Assembly: GCF_014203025.1 (NCBI RefSeq)
Contig: NZ_JACHID010000009.1
Span: 60,810-124,809 of the forward strand
DNA length: 64,000 nucleotides
Origin: Desulfurispira natronophila
GTDB taxonomy: Bacteria; Chrysiogenota; Chrysiogenetes; Chrysiogenales; Chrysiogenaceae
Direction of reading: 5' to 3'
Shown here: piece after piece, positions 38,936-49,600 of the stretch
How the letters are laid out: the number at the start of each line of letters is the position of its first letter
Position numbering within the stretch: position 1 is the first letter of the stretch
The notes under the pieces: generated by a model
The model's input: the letters and a program-made list of their open reading frames with translations, nothing else
Told to the model about the DNA's origin: nothing
The model's database searches: none
Translations under genes and position numbers: made by a program

Positions 38936-41536
38936 CTAAAAACTGTAGCCAATGGTCAAGTATATCTCATAACTGTCTGCTTCAGTCTTATGTGTTGTTG
39001 CCTTGGCTACATCCAGGCGTATGGGACCCACCGGAGTTCGGTAACGCAACCCGGTGCCTACACCGGTATAGGGATCTGAAGGACCATCCTGCCACAGCTG
39101 CTCTGGATAAACATTCCCCATATCATAGTAGAGGACCGTTTCGATATTACCAAAAGCGTGACGATACTCCGCTGTAACCCGGTCATAAGCAAGCCCACCG
39201 ATGCGAGCACCGCCGGCACTGCGCAGGGCTACTCTTTCATGCTCAAAGCCACGCACCGAATTGGCACCACCCAGGGAGAAACGACTTTCAAGGGGTATGG
39301 GAAGCCTGTCATCCCGACTGATTTGCCCCGCTTCACCATGCAGCGCAATGACACCGCGTCGCCAGGGCGGCAGATAATAACTCCCCTTGAGCGTAAGGGT
39401 CTGAAAGTCTGAATGGCGTTGAGATTGACTCAGTGAGCGAAGATATGAACTTTGCAGATCAAAACCTTTGGTTGGAGCCACAAGGCTGTCGGTACGATTG
39501 TAGCGAACATTGACCCCCACATGGTGATAGGCGCCATCATCGTAGTCCTCCCCCCGGTCCAGGCCACTACTGACAGAGCGATATCCATATTCACTGTGAG
39601 AGTAACTGAAGCTCAGAGGAATACTCTCGTGCAAAAAGTGACGTATCGTCATGGAAAACAGGTCAACGTGAGAAGTATAGCTCTGTCGCTCCGCCCGAGT
39701 GCGGGAGAGGGTATAGGTCGTGTCAATGGGGATACCAAAGGAGAAATCTTCGTGATATTCAAGGGCGCTGATGCTGCGACGGGCGCTTTGGCGCTGCGTT
39801 GCTGTCAACTCACCTCCGCGGCCCATCACATTACCGTGCCCCACCCGAAACTGGACGTTAGGGCCGTAGAAAGAGTCGTACCCCAGCGCCACCGCTCCGA
39901 ATATATTGCCCCGATCCTCTGCTTGCACCACATGGTAATAGCGCTCCCCTACCTTGATGCCCTGATAGTTGCTGTAAGAAAATATCCGCTCAGACTCTAT
40001 GTTTTGCTGCGCCTGCTCAATAGCACTCAGACTCGCATACTCGTCCATCTGTGAGTAGCGCATAACCCGACGCACATAGCGCCGCGAAGTACTCTCAGCA
40101 CCAAAAGTCAACACCGAGGCATTGCGATAGCGAGGGCCCGGATCTACCAGCACCTCGACTGCCACATGCCGATCAAGCACCGAACGCTGCACCTGCGCCC
40201 GAGCCTTCAGGTACCCTTTTTCGGCGTAGAGACGCTGAATGTGCTGAGCCAAATAGCGGGAGTCATCAATAGAACGCTCATTGTGATGATAAAGCTCATA
40301 AAGCGAGTCAACAGCCTGCTCCTGCAGGGAGTTGTTACCGTCTAGCCCATCACTGACGCTCAGCACCAGAGGAAGCCGAGGAAAACGCATATCCACTGTC
40401 ACCGTGGCTGACTTTGGTGTATCTTCCCTTAAACTAGTGCGAGCATCCACAGCCCGATTCGCCGCTTCCCGCCGAATATCCCCCTGTAAACGATTCAGGC
40501 CGGAGTGATCAAAGCCTTCATCAGCACGATATAATGGCAACTGCTGCTCCATCGCCTTCCCCCAGTAGGGGCTTTCAATGCCTACTTCTTCGTAGTGGAT
40601 ACGGTGAGCTTCAATGCCAATGAAGATTTCATCCTGATTACCACTGACATAAACGTCCTCTACACGAAATCCCTGGCGCCGCAGGTAACGACGAGTATCA
40701 CTGGCAATAATGGGAATCTCAAAGTCGTCAATGGCGGTACGTTGATCCAGGCGAATACTGTCAAGCAACCCCTTCCGGTCAACCGCGTCCGGTGCTTCGA
40801 TGGTTATATCCAGCTGCTCCCCAGGGTAGAGCCCATAGTAAACGCTGATGCCTCGCCGAGGATTAAAGAAATTCAGCAAAGTTTTGAAGGGAGCCGTTAT
40901 AGCAAAACCAGGAAAAGTGCGCTCATTTTGCTCATAGCTAAAAAAATAGTCGGCATTGACATAACCCTTTTCAATAGCCCGGAGCTTCCACCTCTCCAGG
41001 GAGCGAATAATGCGGTAGGGCTCAAAAAAGGTGCCAGGGATAATTGTAGGCGGATTGGCTATATCGGTGTGCCCCAGGTAAGTCAGGTCCGTCACAACAT
41101 AAGGGCTGTTTTCACGGATATTCACCTGCAGGATACTCGTATAACCCTGACGGCGAGGAACCACGTTCACTTCCACATCAAGATAGCCACTGAGATGATA
41201 GAATGTACGCACCTGCTGCTCCAGCCTGGCAATGGTCCGAGTATCAGTATCGTAAACGGGAAAGGCAGAAAGCTCCTGAAAAATTGTACTGTCAAGAAAA
41301 GCCCAGTTACCCCGCAACACAATATCCTCCACGGGATAGCTTCGAGATATGTTCAGCTGCAGGTGCTGACCCTCCAGCTCGGCTTCTTTCACACGAAAAA
41401 ACCGCAGCCCATCAACCTGCTCCACAACCGACTCCACCGTCTGGCGATCCATAGGGGTGGGAAAGAGTCGTTCCAATAACTCCCGATCCCCATCAGAGAC
41501 ACCGATTATAGCGATGGTAAGAATTTCCCCAATCAT
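38936..41536 (-). CDS. Omp85-family outer-membrane protein, TamA-like
   Basis: 866 residues: POTRA-type repeats in roughly the first 480 residues (for example DIVLRGNWAFLDSTIFQEL and VTDLTYLGHTDIANPPTI) and a 16-strand D15/Omp85 barrel from about 520 to the final YLTIGYSF. The lid-lock motif is GGANSVRGFEHE. The ATG at 41536 overlaps the tamB stop (TGATG), showing coupling with tamB. Oddly, no signal peptide is visible: the first residues (MIGEILTIAIIGVSDGDREL) already look like a POTRA strand, and an in-frame TGA lies just upstream. Order tamB-tamA is the reverse of the usual one. BamA-like or ShlB-like identity is less likely given tamB. Confidence 0.82.
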   Translation of the reverse strand: MIGEILTIAIIGVSDGDRELLERLFPTPMDRQTVESVVEQVDGLRFFRVKEAELEGQHLQLNISRSYPVEDIVLRGNWAFLDSTIFQELSAFPVYDTDTRTIARLEQQVRTFYHLSGYLDVEVNVVPRRQGYTSILQVNIRENSPYVVTDLTYLGHTDIANPPTIIPGTFFEPYRIIRSLERWKLRAIEKGYVNADYFFSYEQNERTFPGFAITAPFKTLLNFFNPRRGISVYYGLYPGEQLDITIEAPDAVDRKGLLDSIRLDQRTAIDDFEIPIIASDTRRYLRRQGFRVEDVYVSGNQDEIFIGIEAHRIHYEEVGIESPYWGKAMEQQLPLYRADEGFDHSGLNRLQGDIRREAANRAVDARTSLREDTPKSATVTVDMRFPRLPLVLSVSDGLDGNNSLQEQAVDSLYELYHHNERSIDDSRYLAQHIQRLYAEKGYLKARAQVQRSVLDRHVAVEVLVDPGPRYRNASVLTFGAESTSRRYVRRVMRYSQMDEYASLSAIEQAQQNIESERIFSYSNYQGIKVGERYYHVVQAEDRGNIFGAVALGYDSFYGPNVQFRVGHGNVMGRGGELTATQRQSARRSISALEYHEDFSFGIPIDTTYTLSRTRAERQSYTSHVDLFSMTIRHFLHESIPLSFSYSHSEYGYRSVSSGLDRGEDYDDGAYHHVGVNVRYNRTDSLVAPTKGFDLQSSYLRSLSQSQRHSDFQTLTLKGSYYLPPWRRGVIALHGEAGQISRDDRLPIPLESRFSLGGANSVRGFEHERVALRSAGGARIGGLAYDRVTAEYRHAFGNIETVLYYDMGNVYPEQLWQDGPSDPYTGVGTGLRYRTPVGPIRLDVAKATTHKTEADSYEIYLTIGYSF

Positions 41537-44500
41537 CAACGACCTATCCGATACTCAAGATCGACACCATAGGAACCACCAAACTCCTCACGCCCCCGCA
41601 CATGCAAAAAGTCAAAGAGCTTGTAGATAACCTGAAATTGCTGCGCCCCCTCAGCACTAAGTTCACGGGTAATACGAATCTCCATGCGCTCCGAAAGCTC
41701 GGTGGTCAAGGCAATATCGGGGCTTTCACCCATAAGGCCACTGGGGGCAACCCGGAAGGCAGCCTCTCCCCGTAAAACCGGCCCCGTCATAGTGTTCAAC
41801 GTCTCGGCAACCTGATTGGCCAACACATGAGATGCTGCGGCAGTGGGCGAAATATCGTCATCATAACTTCCCAGCACCAGCAGACTAACGATCTGCTCCT
41901 GGGGTAAAGCGGGAATACTGCGAAACCGAAGCTGGGGATTGTCGGAAGTGCCTGTTACGTGGACAAAAACCTGATGCCCCTGCTTGCTGGTAGTGGCTGT
42001 AATATCGAGACGTGGCTCCATGCCGCCATCAAACTCCAAAAAACCTCGCTGCAGCACGTAGTGATCGCGGTTGAGGACTAACGCGCCAGAGAGGACCTCG
42101 ATGCGTCCTTCAAGATTAAGAGTACCGGCATACAGACGACCTTCTACATCCGGCAACAACATAAGGTTGCCCTGGTCCAGGGAAACCCGCACCGGAGATC
42201 CTCCGCGCACATGTACCGTCCAGTCGCCAGGAATTACAGGGGCAGGAGCCGCCGGCGTTCCATCACCATTCGCCGTGCGAATGTTGATCTGCCCGCGACG
42301 CACATCCACCTGTGCCACCCCCACCGGTTCATCCCGGCTATCCCCATGTATTTCCCCCTGAGAGTCCAGCAAAAAAATATTATCACGCTCTTGGTAAAAG
42401 AGGTTGCGCACCTGATACTGAACGTCATAGATAATGGCGCCAGATTCAGGAAACTCAAATCGCACCTGTCCGGTGCCAGTACCATCTCGACCAATGCGCA
42501 GAGAAATATTCTCCAGCCCTCCCTGCATGGCAGTGCGATCAAAATAAACCCGTGAGCTCAGCTGGCGCACCCGCAACTGGGGGTGCTCATCGTGATAAAG
42601 CTCAGAGCCTGAAAGCATGCGAATCTGCCCCACAATGACATCATCGCCCTCCAGCACAATCCTGGCCGCGCCACTGGCTTGTAGCTGGTCATCTACAAAC
42701 AGGGGCACCATGCGCAAGTCTACTTCCCCTTCCACCGCTACTGATACTAAATGCAATGCTTCCAGGCTGGCACGGACCTCAAGGGTTCCCAGCTCTGTGC
42801 TCAAGGTTGAAAAAAGCTCCTGCTCTCCGCGACCTTCACCAGCAACCCGGTGGCTGAAGGTACTGCCGTGCCCGCTGGCAATCAACGGACTCAACACATC
42901 CAGCGTCACCGCCTCCGCCGTAAGCACCTGATCCCGATAGTCCAACTGCAAGTGGGACTGCACCAAAAGATCCTGAGATTTATGAGACACTTGCACACCG
43001 TGTATGTCAGCTCTACCTACGGGGTTTTGCACTGTACCTTCCACATCCACAGCGTAGCTGCTGGCAGCTACGCTCCAATCGCTGGGCATTTCACTCCAAA
43101 TCTCCTGCATATCCAATTGTTGACCCTGGGCCTGCAGAGCCATATCACCATCAAAATCTACCCAGCCCTCCAGGAAGTGTTGCTCCTGTTCATCCTGTAC
43201 TTTGGCGCTGACACGGCGATGCGCCAAGCCCCCCTCCACACGCAGGGCAGGAATTATCATGCCACCAAGCTCATGGGGGGAAAGTTCACCGCGTGCTTGT
43301 ACCTGCAAATCGCGCACTTCTCCCCACACACGACCTTCAGCCCGTTGAATAGTAGGGAGCAGCGGCAGATCGCCAATGTTCCCAAATGCTAAAGCATCGC
43401 CCAAAGCAATATCGCTGCCGTAAAAATCAAGATCCAACTTTATCTCGTCCACCGCATGGATGGTCAAACTCCCACGAGGGACCAGGGCCTCACCGTCACC
43501 ACTGCGAGCCCGTACCGATTGAAATTGCAGAGATCGCCCATCCAGCCACATCTGCCCCGACGCATCTTGCAGCTCACCGTCAAAAATTTCCAGGTAGGGC
43601 GCATCTACTGCCACCTCAAGCAAAGGGCTGCGCAGTGGACCATGCAGATCCACATGAAATCGGGACGTCCCTTCAATAAAGTCCACATTGAAAGCCCTTA
43701 GTATAGGGGCCAAGTCATGGGCCGTTCCATTAAACCAGAGGGAGAAAAAGTCCTCAAAATCGTAGCTTAATTTCCCGCCTCCTTGAGCTTCAAATGCCGG
43801 TGAACGCACCTGACCGCCCAAAAAACGCACCCCGCGAGAGCTGATTACAACATCAGTATTTACCGTAGCCTCCAGTGGCTCCCAAAAACTATCATAACAA
43901 AAATCCAGTTCTGCCGAGCCCGCAAAAGCTTGCTGCTGCATTATCCAACGGCCGGTCACCACCCCGCTGATATCCTCAAAGGCAATAAAAGGCAAACGGG
44001 GCATAAGATAGCGCTGCAGGTCCAACTCATGCAGGGTTGCTTTCAGCTCCACATCACCAGAAGCAAAGTCTGCTGCCAGCAATAGGTGCAGGTCATCACC
44101 CTGCCGAGGCTCTACCGAAGCGGTAAGCCCGGAAAAGTCGCCCTGAAAGTAGACTTCTAAATCAGGAAAGTCTTCGTAACCCAGCACCGTAGCCGACAGA
44201 GTATGGACCTCTCCTTCATAGCCTATCTCATCCCATGGTCCATGAACTCGAACCTCCAAGTCGACACGGCTACTGAGGTGGGGAATGTCCAGGGGCAGCT
44301 GGCTGAACAGCACGACTTCCATGCCGGCCCTGTCCAGCGTGCCGTAGGCCCGCAGCGTATAGTCTTGCCAGCCGAGGGAAGCCCGGGTCAGATCCAGTTG
44401 CAAGCGATCCGGCCGCAAACGACCGTGGGCATTGAAAGCCCGCAACTCTTCTCCCGACACCTCAATCAGCTCAGTGCGCAAACGAAACTGAAAGTTATCA

Positions 44501-44979
44501 TCAATACCCAGCTGCACACCTTCCACTTTTCCACCAGGCCACTGCACATCCAGGTTATCCATTTGAATGCCACGAAACAGAGCGCTGTAACGACCTATTG
44601 TTTCCTCTATAGACATCCCGGACGCTTCTTCTTTTTTCTGAGCTTTGGCATCACTGGCGACCACAGGTAAATCGTCCAGAGAAGCCAACTCCACCTGACC
44701 ATTACTGAAAACCACCCCAACACCAGGCAGGGACAGGGGAAATTGCCAAAAAACCGTGGCTCGCACTTCCTCGAAGCTGGCGTGGTGAGAGGCGTAGCTA
44801 ATCGTTAGATCAGAAAAAAAAATGCCAGTTAAATTGGCTGAAAGAGTTCGATAGGAAATTTCCAGACCATGCTCTTGCTGCAGGTAGTCCACAACTCCTT
44901 CCACCTTCTGGGATATCCAGAGAATGCCAGCAGCAAGTATTAGTACGAGAAGTCCCGTGATAAGTAGTATCTTTTTCAT
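41536..44979 (-). CDS. tamB: Translocation and assembly module protein TamB (DUF490)
   Basis: 1147 residues. An N-terminal signal anchor (residues 4-24, ILLITGLLVLILAAGILWI) is followed by a long all-beta AsmA/TamB-type chain with no Cys-rich or catalytic motifs, and the conserved C-terminal TamB domain from about 800 onward (GTLNLEGRIEVLSGALVLNRD, PRLDITATTSKQGHQVFVHVTG, QEQIVSLLVLGSYDDD). Such proteins span the periplasm as a hydrophobic beta-groove and support lipid transport or outer-membrane protein assembly together with TamA. No clear Shine-Dalgarno is seen. It precedes tamA with overlapping stop and start. Confidence 0.88.
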   Translation of the reverse strand: MKKILLITGLLVLILAAGILWISQKVEGVVDYLQQEHGLEISYRTLSANLTGIFFSDLTISYASHHASFEEVRATVFWQFPLSLPGVGVVFSNGQVELASLDDLPVVASDAKAQKKEEASGMSIEETIGRYSALFRGIQMDNLDVQWPGGKVEGVQLGIDDNFQFRLRTELIEVSGEELRAFNAHGRLRPDRLQLDLTRASLGWQDYTLRAYGTLDRAGMEVVLFSQLPLDIPHLSSRVDLEVRVHGPWDEIGYEGEVHTLSATVLGYEDFPDLEVYFQGDFSGLTASVEPRQGDDLHLLLAADFASGDVELKATLHELDLQRYLMPRLPFIAFEDISGVVTGRWIMQQQAFAGSAELDFCYDSFWEPLEATVNTDVVISSRGVRFLGGQVRSPAFEAQGGGKLSYDFEDFFSLWFNGTAHDLAPILRAFNVDFIEGTSRFHVDLHGPLRSPLLEVAVDAPYLEIFDGELQDASGQMWLDGRSLQFQSVRARSGDGEALVPRGSLTIHAVDEIKLDLDFYGSDIALGDALAFGNIGDLPLLPTIQRAEGRVWGEVRDLQVQARGELSPHELGGMIIPALRVEGGLAHRRVSAKVQDEQEQHFLEGWVDFDGDMALQAQGQQLDMQEIWSEMPSDWSVAASSYAVDVEGTVQNPVGRADIHGVQVSHKSQDLLVQSHLQLDYRDQVLTAEAVTLDVLSPLIASGHGSTFSHRVAGEGRGEQELFSTLSTELGTLEVRASLEALHLVSVAVEGEVDLRMVPLFVDDQLQASGAARIVLEGDDVIVGQIRMLSGSELYHDEHPQLRVRQLSSRVYFDRTAMQGGLENISLRIGRDGTGTGQVRFEFPESGAIIYDVQYQVRNLFYQERDNIFLLDSQGEIHGDSRDEPVGVAQVDVRRGQINIRTANGDGTPAAPAPVIPGDWTVHVRGGSPVRVSLDQGNLMLLPDVEGRLYAGTLNLEGRIEVLSGALVLNRDHYVLQRGFLEFDGGMEPRLDITATTSKQGHQVFVHVTGTSDNPQLRFRSIPALPQEQIVSLLVLGSYDDDISPTAAASHVLANQVAETLNTMTGPVLRGEAAFRVAPSGLMGESPDIALTTELSERMEIRITRELSAEGAQQFQVIYKLFDFLHVRGREEFGGSYGVDLEYRIGR

Positions 44980-45287
44980 GGTATAAAACCCGGAGAGCGT
45001 AGCGAGGAGAAGTCAAAAACCGTACCGGTTCAAACCCAAACGGTTGAAAGTGCCAGACAACAGAGGGAGAGTAGCGCAGATAGGCATCGAAGGGAAGCAA
45101 ATCCAGGAAGTGCCCTGAAAATGGCGGCCATCCCAGCATGCCAAGAGTGTAAGCACCAAGGCCGTTTGGCCTAAGGGGCACAGCAAAGGCTCGGCAAGAA
45201 CCCTGCTACAGATGCCCCGGCAAAAACCGTGCGGCACCATGATGGGTTGCGTAAAAGTCTACATAGCAAGTCGATACACAGCGCACG
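44980..45287. other. 308-base gap between pyrG and tamB
   Basis: No gene recognised. Short inverted repeats are visible (GGCCGTTTGGCC near 45165; AACCG and CGGTT arms near 45020-45050). Open frames of 75-123 codons on the minus strand cross the gap but lack ribosome sites and recognisable sequence, and one runs into tamB. Confidence 0.4.
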
Positions 45288-46916
45288 CTACTCTACTTCC
45301 TTGAACAGTCGCCCACTCTTCATGCTGGCCTGTATAAAATCACGAAAGAGAGGGTGGGAAGTTGTAGGACGCGACTTAAACTCCGGATGGAACTGACAGC
45401 CCACAAACCAGGGGTGATCGGCAATCTCCACAATCTCCACCAAGGTACCGTCAGGACTGGTACCAGCAATAATAAGCCCAGCTTGAGAGAGCTCATCGCG
45501 ATACTTGTTGTTGAACTCCAGGCGGTGGCGATGTCGCTCACTGACCATCTCCTGGCCATAGGCCTTATGGGATAGGGATCCGGGCTCAAGACGGCAATCG
45601 TACTTCCCCAGGCGCATGGTGCCACCCAGGTTGGCAATATTTTTCTGGTCTGCCATAAAGTCTATCACCGGATGCTTGGCCTGACTGTCAAACTCGATAC
45701 TGGTGGCACCATCAATACCACAGATGTGACGAGCAAACTCAATGACAGCGCACTGCATACCCAAGCAGATACCAAAGAAAGGAACCTTCTTTTCGCGAGC
45801 GTAGCGGATAGCCTCGACTTTGCCCTCCACTCCCCGGTCGCCAAAGCCGCCAGGAACCAGCACACCGTCCACATCGTGCAACAACAGGTCAGCACCATGG
45901 CGATCCACTTCCTCAGCATCTACCCACTTGATATTTACCCGCACCTCGTTGGCTATACCAGCGTGACCGAGACTCTCCGAGAGAGACTTGTAAGCCTCCT
46001 TGAGCTTAGCGTACTTGCCCACCACTGCGATAGTAATAATCTCTCTGGGATTAACACTGCGGTCTACAATGCGCTTCCACTCGCTTAGGTCCAGGCTGTG
46101 ATGCTCAAGTCCCAGAATATCCAGCACCGCCTCATCTGCCCGTTCGTTATAGAATTGCATGGGCACACGGTAAATAGTATCCACATCGATGGCTTCAATA
46201 ACATAGCTCGGCTTGACGTTACAAAACAGGGCAATCTTTTCCCGCAGGTCGTAGGAGAGGGGGGACTCGGTACGACAAAAGAGTATATCGGGCTGGATCC
46301 CGATTTCCCGCAAATCCCGCACGCTGTGCTGGGTTGGCTTGGTCTTGAGCTCGCCAGAGGTTGACATATAGGGAATCAAGGTCAAGTGCATATAGCAGAC
46401 ATTCTCACGGCCTACATCGAAAGCAAACTGACGAATAGACTCCAGGAAAGGCAAACTCTCGATATCTCCAACGGTGCCACCAATCTCCGTCATGATAATC
46501 TCGGCATCTTCATTGCCAAGCAGAATGTTACGCTTTATTTCGTCGGTTATATGGGGAATAACCTGCACCGTACCACCCAAGTAGTCGCCACGACGCTCTT
46601 TCTTGATGACGTTGTAGTACACCTGCCCTGTGGTAATGTTGGAGTAGCGATTGGCTGTCATGCTGACAAAGCGCTCATAGTGACCTAAGTCCAGGTCAGT
46701 CTCGGCACCATCGTCAGTAACAAAAACTTCACCATGCTGATAGGGGCTCATGGTGCCCGGGTCAATGTTGAGATAGGGGTCGAACTTCTGCAGTTTTACC
46801 CGATAGCCACGGGCTTCCAGGAGCGCCCCAATGCTGGCCGCCGCCAACCCTTTTCCCAGGGAGCTGAGGACACCTCCGGTAATAAATATATATTTTCTAT
46901 TTGTTATATCGCCCAT
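45288..46916 (-). CDS. pyrG: CTP synthase
   Basis: 542 residues, two domains. The synthase domain begins [31 protein letters not shown] (about 8-38) with the P-loop and [21 protein letters not shown]. The class I glutamine amidotransferase domain has the nucleophile in GICLGMQCA and the His/Glu pair in FHPEFKSRP. It converts UTP, ATP and glutamine to CTP. It stands ahead of tamB on the same strand but is separated by 308 bases. Confidence 0.97.
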   Translation of the reverse strand: MGDITNRKYIFITGGVLSSLGKGLAAASIGALLEARGYRVKLQKFDPYLNIDPGTMSPYQHGEVFVTDDGAETDLDLGHYERFVSMTANRYSNITTGQVYYNVIKKERRGDYLGGTVQVIPHITDEIKRNILLGNEDAEIIMTEIGGTVGDIESLPFLESIRQFAFDVGRENVCYMHLTLIPYMSTSGELKTKPTQHSVRDLREIGIQPDILFCRTESPLSYDLREKIALFCNVKPSYVIEAIDVDTIYRVPMQFYNERADEAVLDILGLEHHSLDLSEWKRIVDRSVNPREIITIAVVGKYAKLKEAYKSLSESLGHAGIANEVRVNIKWVDAEEVDRHGADLLLHDVDGVLVPGGFGDRGVEGKVEAIRYAREKKVPFFGICLGMQCAVIEFARHICGIDGATSIEFDSQAKHPVIDFMADQKNIANLGGTMRLGKYDCRLEPGSLSHKAYGQEMVSERHRHRLEFNNKYRDELSQAGLIIAGTSPDGTLVEIVEIADHPWFVGCQFHPEFKSRPTTSHPLFRDFIQASMKSGRLFKEVE

Positions 46917-47103
46917 GAAAAACCTCTATATATTGTATTCGCTGCTTACGGAAATTCCTTGAAACCTTCCTGATAAAGCATCAACGTGAGATCCTGCTTG
47001 TCATCTGAACGTGGCATAGCTCCCGGTAAACTCGCACACGGCAATTTTCCGGAGTGTTGTGAGAAGGCTTGACACCTGCCACATCTCGATTTCGCCACAG
47101 CCC

Positions 47104-47496
47104 TCAGTCAGTTGACTCTTGCCCAACAGCCGCTCCTGTAGACTCCACCAAGCAGTAAGCAATGGCGTGCTGGGATGTGTGGGAAAGAGAGAGGTGCACC
47201 CGATACTGGCTTTTATCACCATAAGATTCCAGATTACCATAAAAGCCCAGGTGGGGACAGCCCAGTTCATCGTGAACTACTTCAATATCCTTGAGACGGC
47301 AGTTACGCAGCCCGGTGCCAATGGCCTTGAGAAAAGCTTCTTTGGCGGCAAAGCGCGCAGCAAAACGCTCCTGACTGTTCACCGAGGCAGAGGCGTACTG
47401 AATTTCACCGGCAGTAAAGACCCGCTCGAGAAAGTGCACCTTCATGCCGTCAAAGCGCTCCACTGCCACCATATCCACACCAATGCCTACAATCAT
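47104..47496 (-). CDS. acpS: Holo-[acyl-carrier-protein] synthase
   Basis: 130 residues. [15 protein letters not shown] holds the Mg-binding Asp8, and [15 protein letters not shown] the second acidic site; [17 protein letters not shown] is the C-terminal signature. It transfers phosphopantetheine from CoA to ACP. The ATG at 47496 overlaps the pdxJ stop by four bases, which decides it over the longer frame. pdxJ-acpS is a common pair. Last gene of the cdaA-cdaR-glmM-pdxJ-acpS run. Confidence 0.93.
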   Translation of the reverse strand: MIVGIGVDMVAVERFDGMKVHFLERVFTAGEIQYASASVNSQERFAARFAAKEAFLKAIGTGLRNCRLKDIEVVHDELGCPHLGFYGNLESYGDKSQYRVHLSLSHTSQHAIAYCLVESTGAAVGQESTD

Positions 47497-48233
47497 GTGC
47501 GCTGCTTCCCCAGCACCGCCCTGTCGACACACTGGCGCATCTGGCGCACCGCCGCTTCCATGCCTACGAAGATCGCACGGGACACAATACTGTGGCCAAT
47601 ATTAAGCTCATTCATACCATCGATAGCCGCAATAGGAGCTACATTGGCGTAGTTCAGTCCGTGGCCAGCATTGAGCTGCAACCCTTGATCCAGCGCCAAA
47701 GCCGAAGCTTGTACAATACGCTGCAGCTCATGCCGAAACTCGGCATCACTGCCAGCATCAGCATAGTGCCCGGTGTGAATCTCCACCGCTTGGGCACCAC
47801 ACACCCTGCTGGCCTGAATTTGCCTGTCATCGGCATCCACAAAGTAGCTTACCACTATGCCTGCGTCACGCAACCTGGCGGTAGCTCGCTCCAGCTCCTG
47901 ACTCTGGGCCAGCACGTCCAGTCCACCTTCTGTAGTGAGCTCAGCCCGCTTTTCCGGCACCAGGGTCACCTGGCGGGGGCGAACCTCAGTGGCGATAGCT
48001 ACCATTTCATCGGTACAGGCCATCTCCAGATTAAGCGAGGTGCTTATGGTGGCAGCTATCAAATGCACATCCCGATCCTGGATATGACGGCGATCCTCCC
48101 GCAAATGGATAGTAATGGAATCAGCTCCACCCAGCTCTGCCAGGCAGGCCGCTGCCACCACTTCCGGATCGTGTCCCATGCGGGCCTGACGGACCGTTGC
48201 CACATGATCCACATTGATCCCCAGTTTTACCAT
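47493..48233 (-). CDS. pdxJ: Pyridoxine 5'-phosphate synthase
   Basis: 246 residues. [15 protein letters not shown] opens the TIM barrel; [19 protein letters not shown] contains the catalytic His-x-Arg-x-Asp-Arg-Arg set, and [12 protein letters not shown] and [14 protein letters not shown] form phosphate sites. It condenses aminoacetone phosphate with deoxyxylulose phosphate to make PNP, so a DXP-dependent vitamin B6 pathway is present. Two bases separate it from glmM and it overlaps acpS. Confidence 0.96.
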   Translation of the reverse strand: MVKLGINVDHVATVRQARMGHDPEVVAAACLAELGGADSITIHLREDRRHIQDRDVHLIAATISTSLNLEMACTDEMVAIATEVRPRQVTLVPEKRAELTTEGGLDVLAQSQELERATARLRDAGIVVSYFVDADDRQIQASRVCGAQAVEIHTGHYADAGSDAEFRHELQRIVQASALALDQGLQLNAGHGLNYANVAPIAAIDGMNELNIGHSIVSRAIFVGMEAAVRQMRQCVDRAVLGKQRT

Positions 48234-48235
48234 CT

Positions 48236-49600
48236 TCAGGCCCTCCCGCTAATTTCTGTCACAATGCAATCGGCAATGTCGTTGGCGTGCCGCTGCAGTG
48301 TATCCTCGTTATCCCCTTCCAGCATAACCCGCACCTTGGGCTCCGTGCCGGAGTAGCGTACCAGCACCCGACCACTGCCCTGCAGGACCTGCTCTACACG
48401 GCCAATCAGCTCCTGGCTGCGGGGCAACTCCTGCAGGGGAACCTTCTTATTCACCTGGCGGTTCACCAGAACCTGAGGGAACCGTTCAATATGGCTAGCC
48501 AGCTCATCAATATGGCGGCCATTCTCTACCATAATAGCCAGCACCTGAAGGGCACTGATCACGGCATCACCAGTGGTGGCATAGTCCAGAAAAACCAGAT
48601 GCCCCGACTGCTCTCCGCCCAGATTGAAGCCACCGTAACGCATACGATCCAGCACGTAGCGGTCGCCAACATCAGTGCGAATGAGTTTGAGATCCAGGGT
48701 TCCCAAAAAACGCTCCAACCCAATGTTACTCATAACAGTGGCTACGACCGCCCCTCCTTTGAGCAAGGAACGCTGCTGCATAAATTGAGCGGCTATACCT
48801 ATGATCTGGTCGCCATCCACCACCTTGCCAAAACGATCCACCACGATAAGTCGATCGGCATCGCCATCAAGGGCGATGCCGATTTCCGCCTGATGCTCCT
48901 GCACCGCTTGCGACAGAGCTGCGGGATACACCGCCCCGCACTCGTGATTGATATTAATACCATCTGGCTTATTGTTGATAGCGACAATATCTGCTCCCAG
49001 CTCAGCAAAGACTTCGGGAGCTACTTTATAGGCAGCCCCATTGGCACAATCCACCACAATCTTCATGCCCTCAAGAGTCATATTGCGCGGAAAAGTTCCC
49101 TTGCAGTACTCAATGTAGCGTTCGGTGGCCCCTTCAATGCGGCGGGCCCGCCCCAAGGAATTGCGACGGGCGGTATAGCGCCCCAGGTCATTCTCCAGCA
49201 CTATACTCTCCAGCTCCTGCTCTATGCCGTCATCAAGTTTAAAGCCGTTGCGGTTAAAGAACTTTATGCCATTATCGTAGTAGGGATTGTGAGAGGCGCT
49301 GATAACAATCCCTGCGCTGGCCCGAAGCGTTTTGGTCATAAGGGCAATGGCGGGGGTCGGCAGTGGGCCCAGCAGAATGGCGTCCATACCGGCACTGGTA
49401 ATTCCTGCCATCAGGGCGCTTTCGATCATGTAGCCAGAGCGGCGGGTATCCTTGCCAATGACAATCTGGTTTTTGCGTGTCCCTTCGCGATCCTTGAAAA
49501 CGTGTGCGGCGGCCATTCCCAGGCGCAGGACAAAGTCAGCGGTCATAGGATAAATATTGGCCTCGGCGCGAACACCGTCGGTCCCAAAAAACTGTCTCAT
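48236..49600 (-). CDS. glmM: Phosphoglucosamine mutase
   Basis: 454 residues, four-domain alpha-D-phosphohexomutase. The phosphoserine loop is [16 protein letters not shown] with Ser103; the Mg loop is DGDADR (245-250); the sugar loop [10 protein letters not shown] and the phosphate-binding [15 protein letters not shown] follow. It converts glucosamine-6-P to glucosamine-1-P for peptidoglycan and LPS. Its ATG overlaps the cdaR stop, giving cdaA-cdaR-glmM, the arrangement in which GlmM is known to inhibit CdaA in Firmicutes. Confidence 0.96.
   Translation of the reverse strand: MRQFFGTDGVRAEANIYPMTADFVLRLGMAAAHVFKDREGTRKNQIVIGKDTRRSGYMIESALMAGITSAGMDAILLGPLPTPAIALMTKTLRASAGIVISASHNPYYDNGIKFFNRNGFKLDDGIEQELESIVLENDLGRYTARRNSLGRARRIEGATERYIEYCKGTFPRNMTLEGMKIVVDCANGAAYKVAPEVFAELGADIVAINNKPDGININHECGAVYPAALSQAVQEHQAEIGIALDGDADRLIVVDRFGKVVDGDQIIGIAAQFMQQRSLLKGGAVVATVMSNIGLERFLGTLDLKLIRTDVGDRYVLDRMRYGGFNLGGEQSGHLVFLDYATTGDAVISALQVLAIMVENGRHIDELASHIERFPQVLVNRQVNKKVPLQELPRSQELIGRVEQVLQGSGRVLVRYSGTEPKVRVMLEGDNEDTLQRHANDIADCIVTEISGRA

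Noticed and set aside
44810..45240. 75- and 123-codon minus-strand frames between pyrG and tamB
   Set aside because: No Shine-Dalgarno, no recognisable motif, and the longer frame overlaps tamB in another frame.
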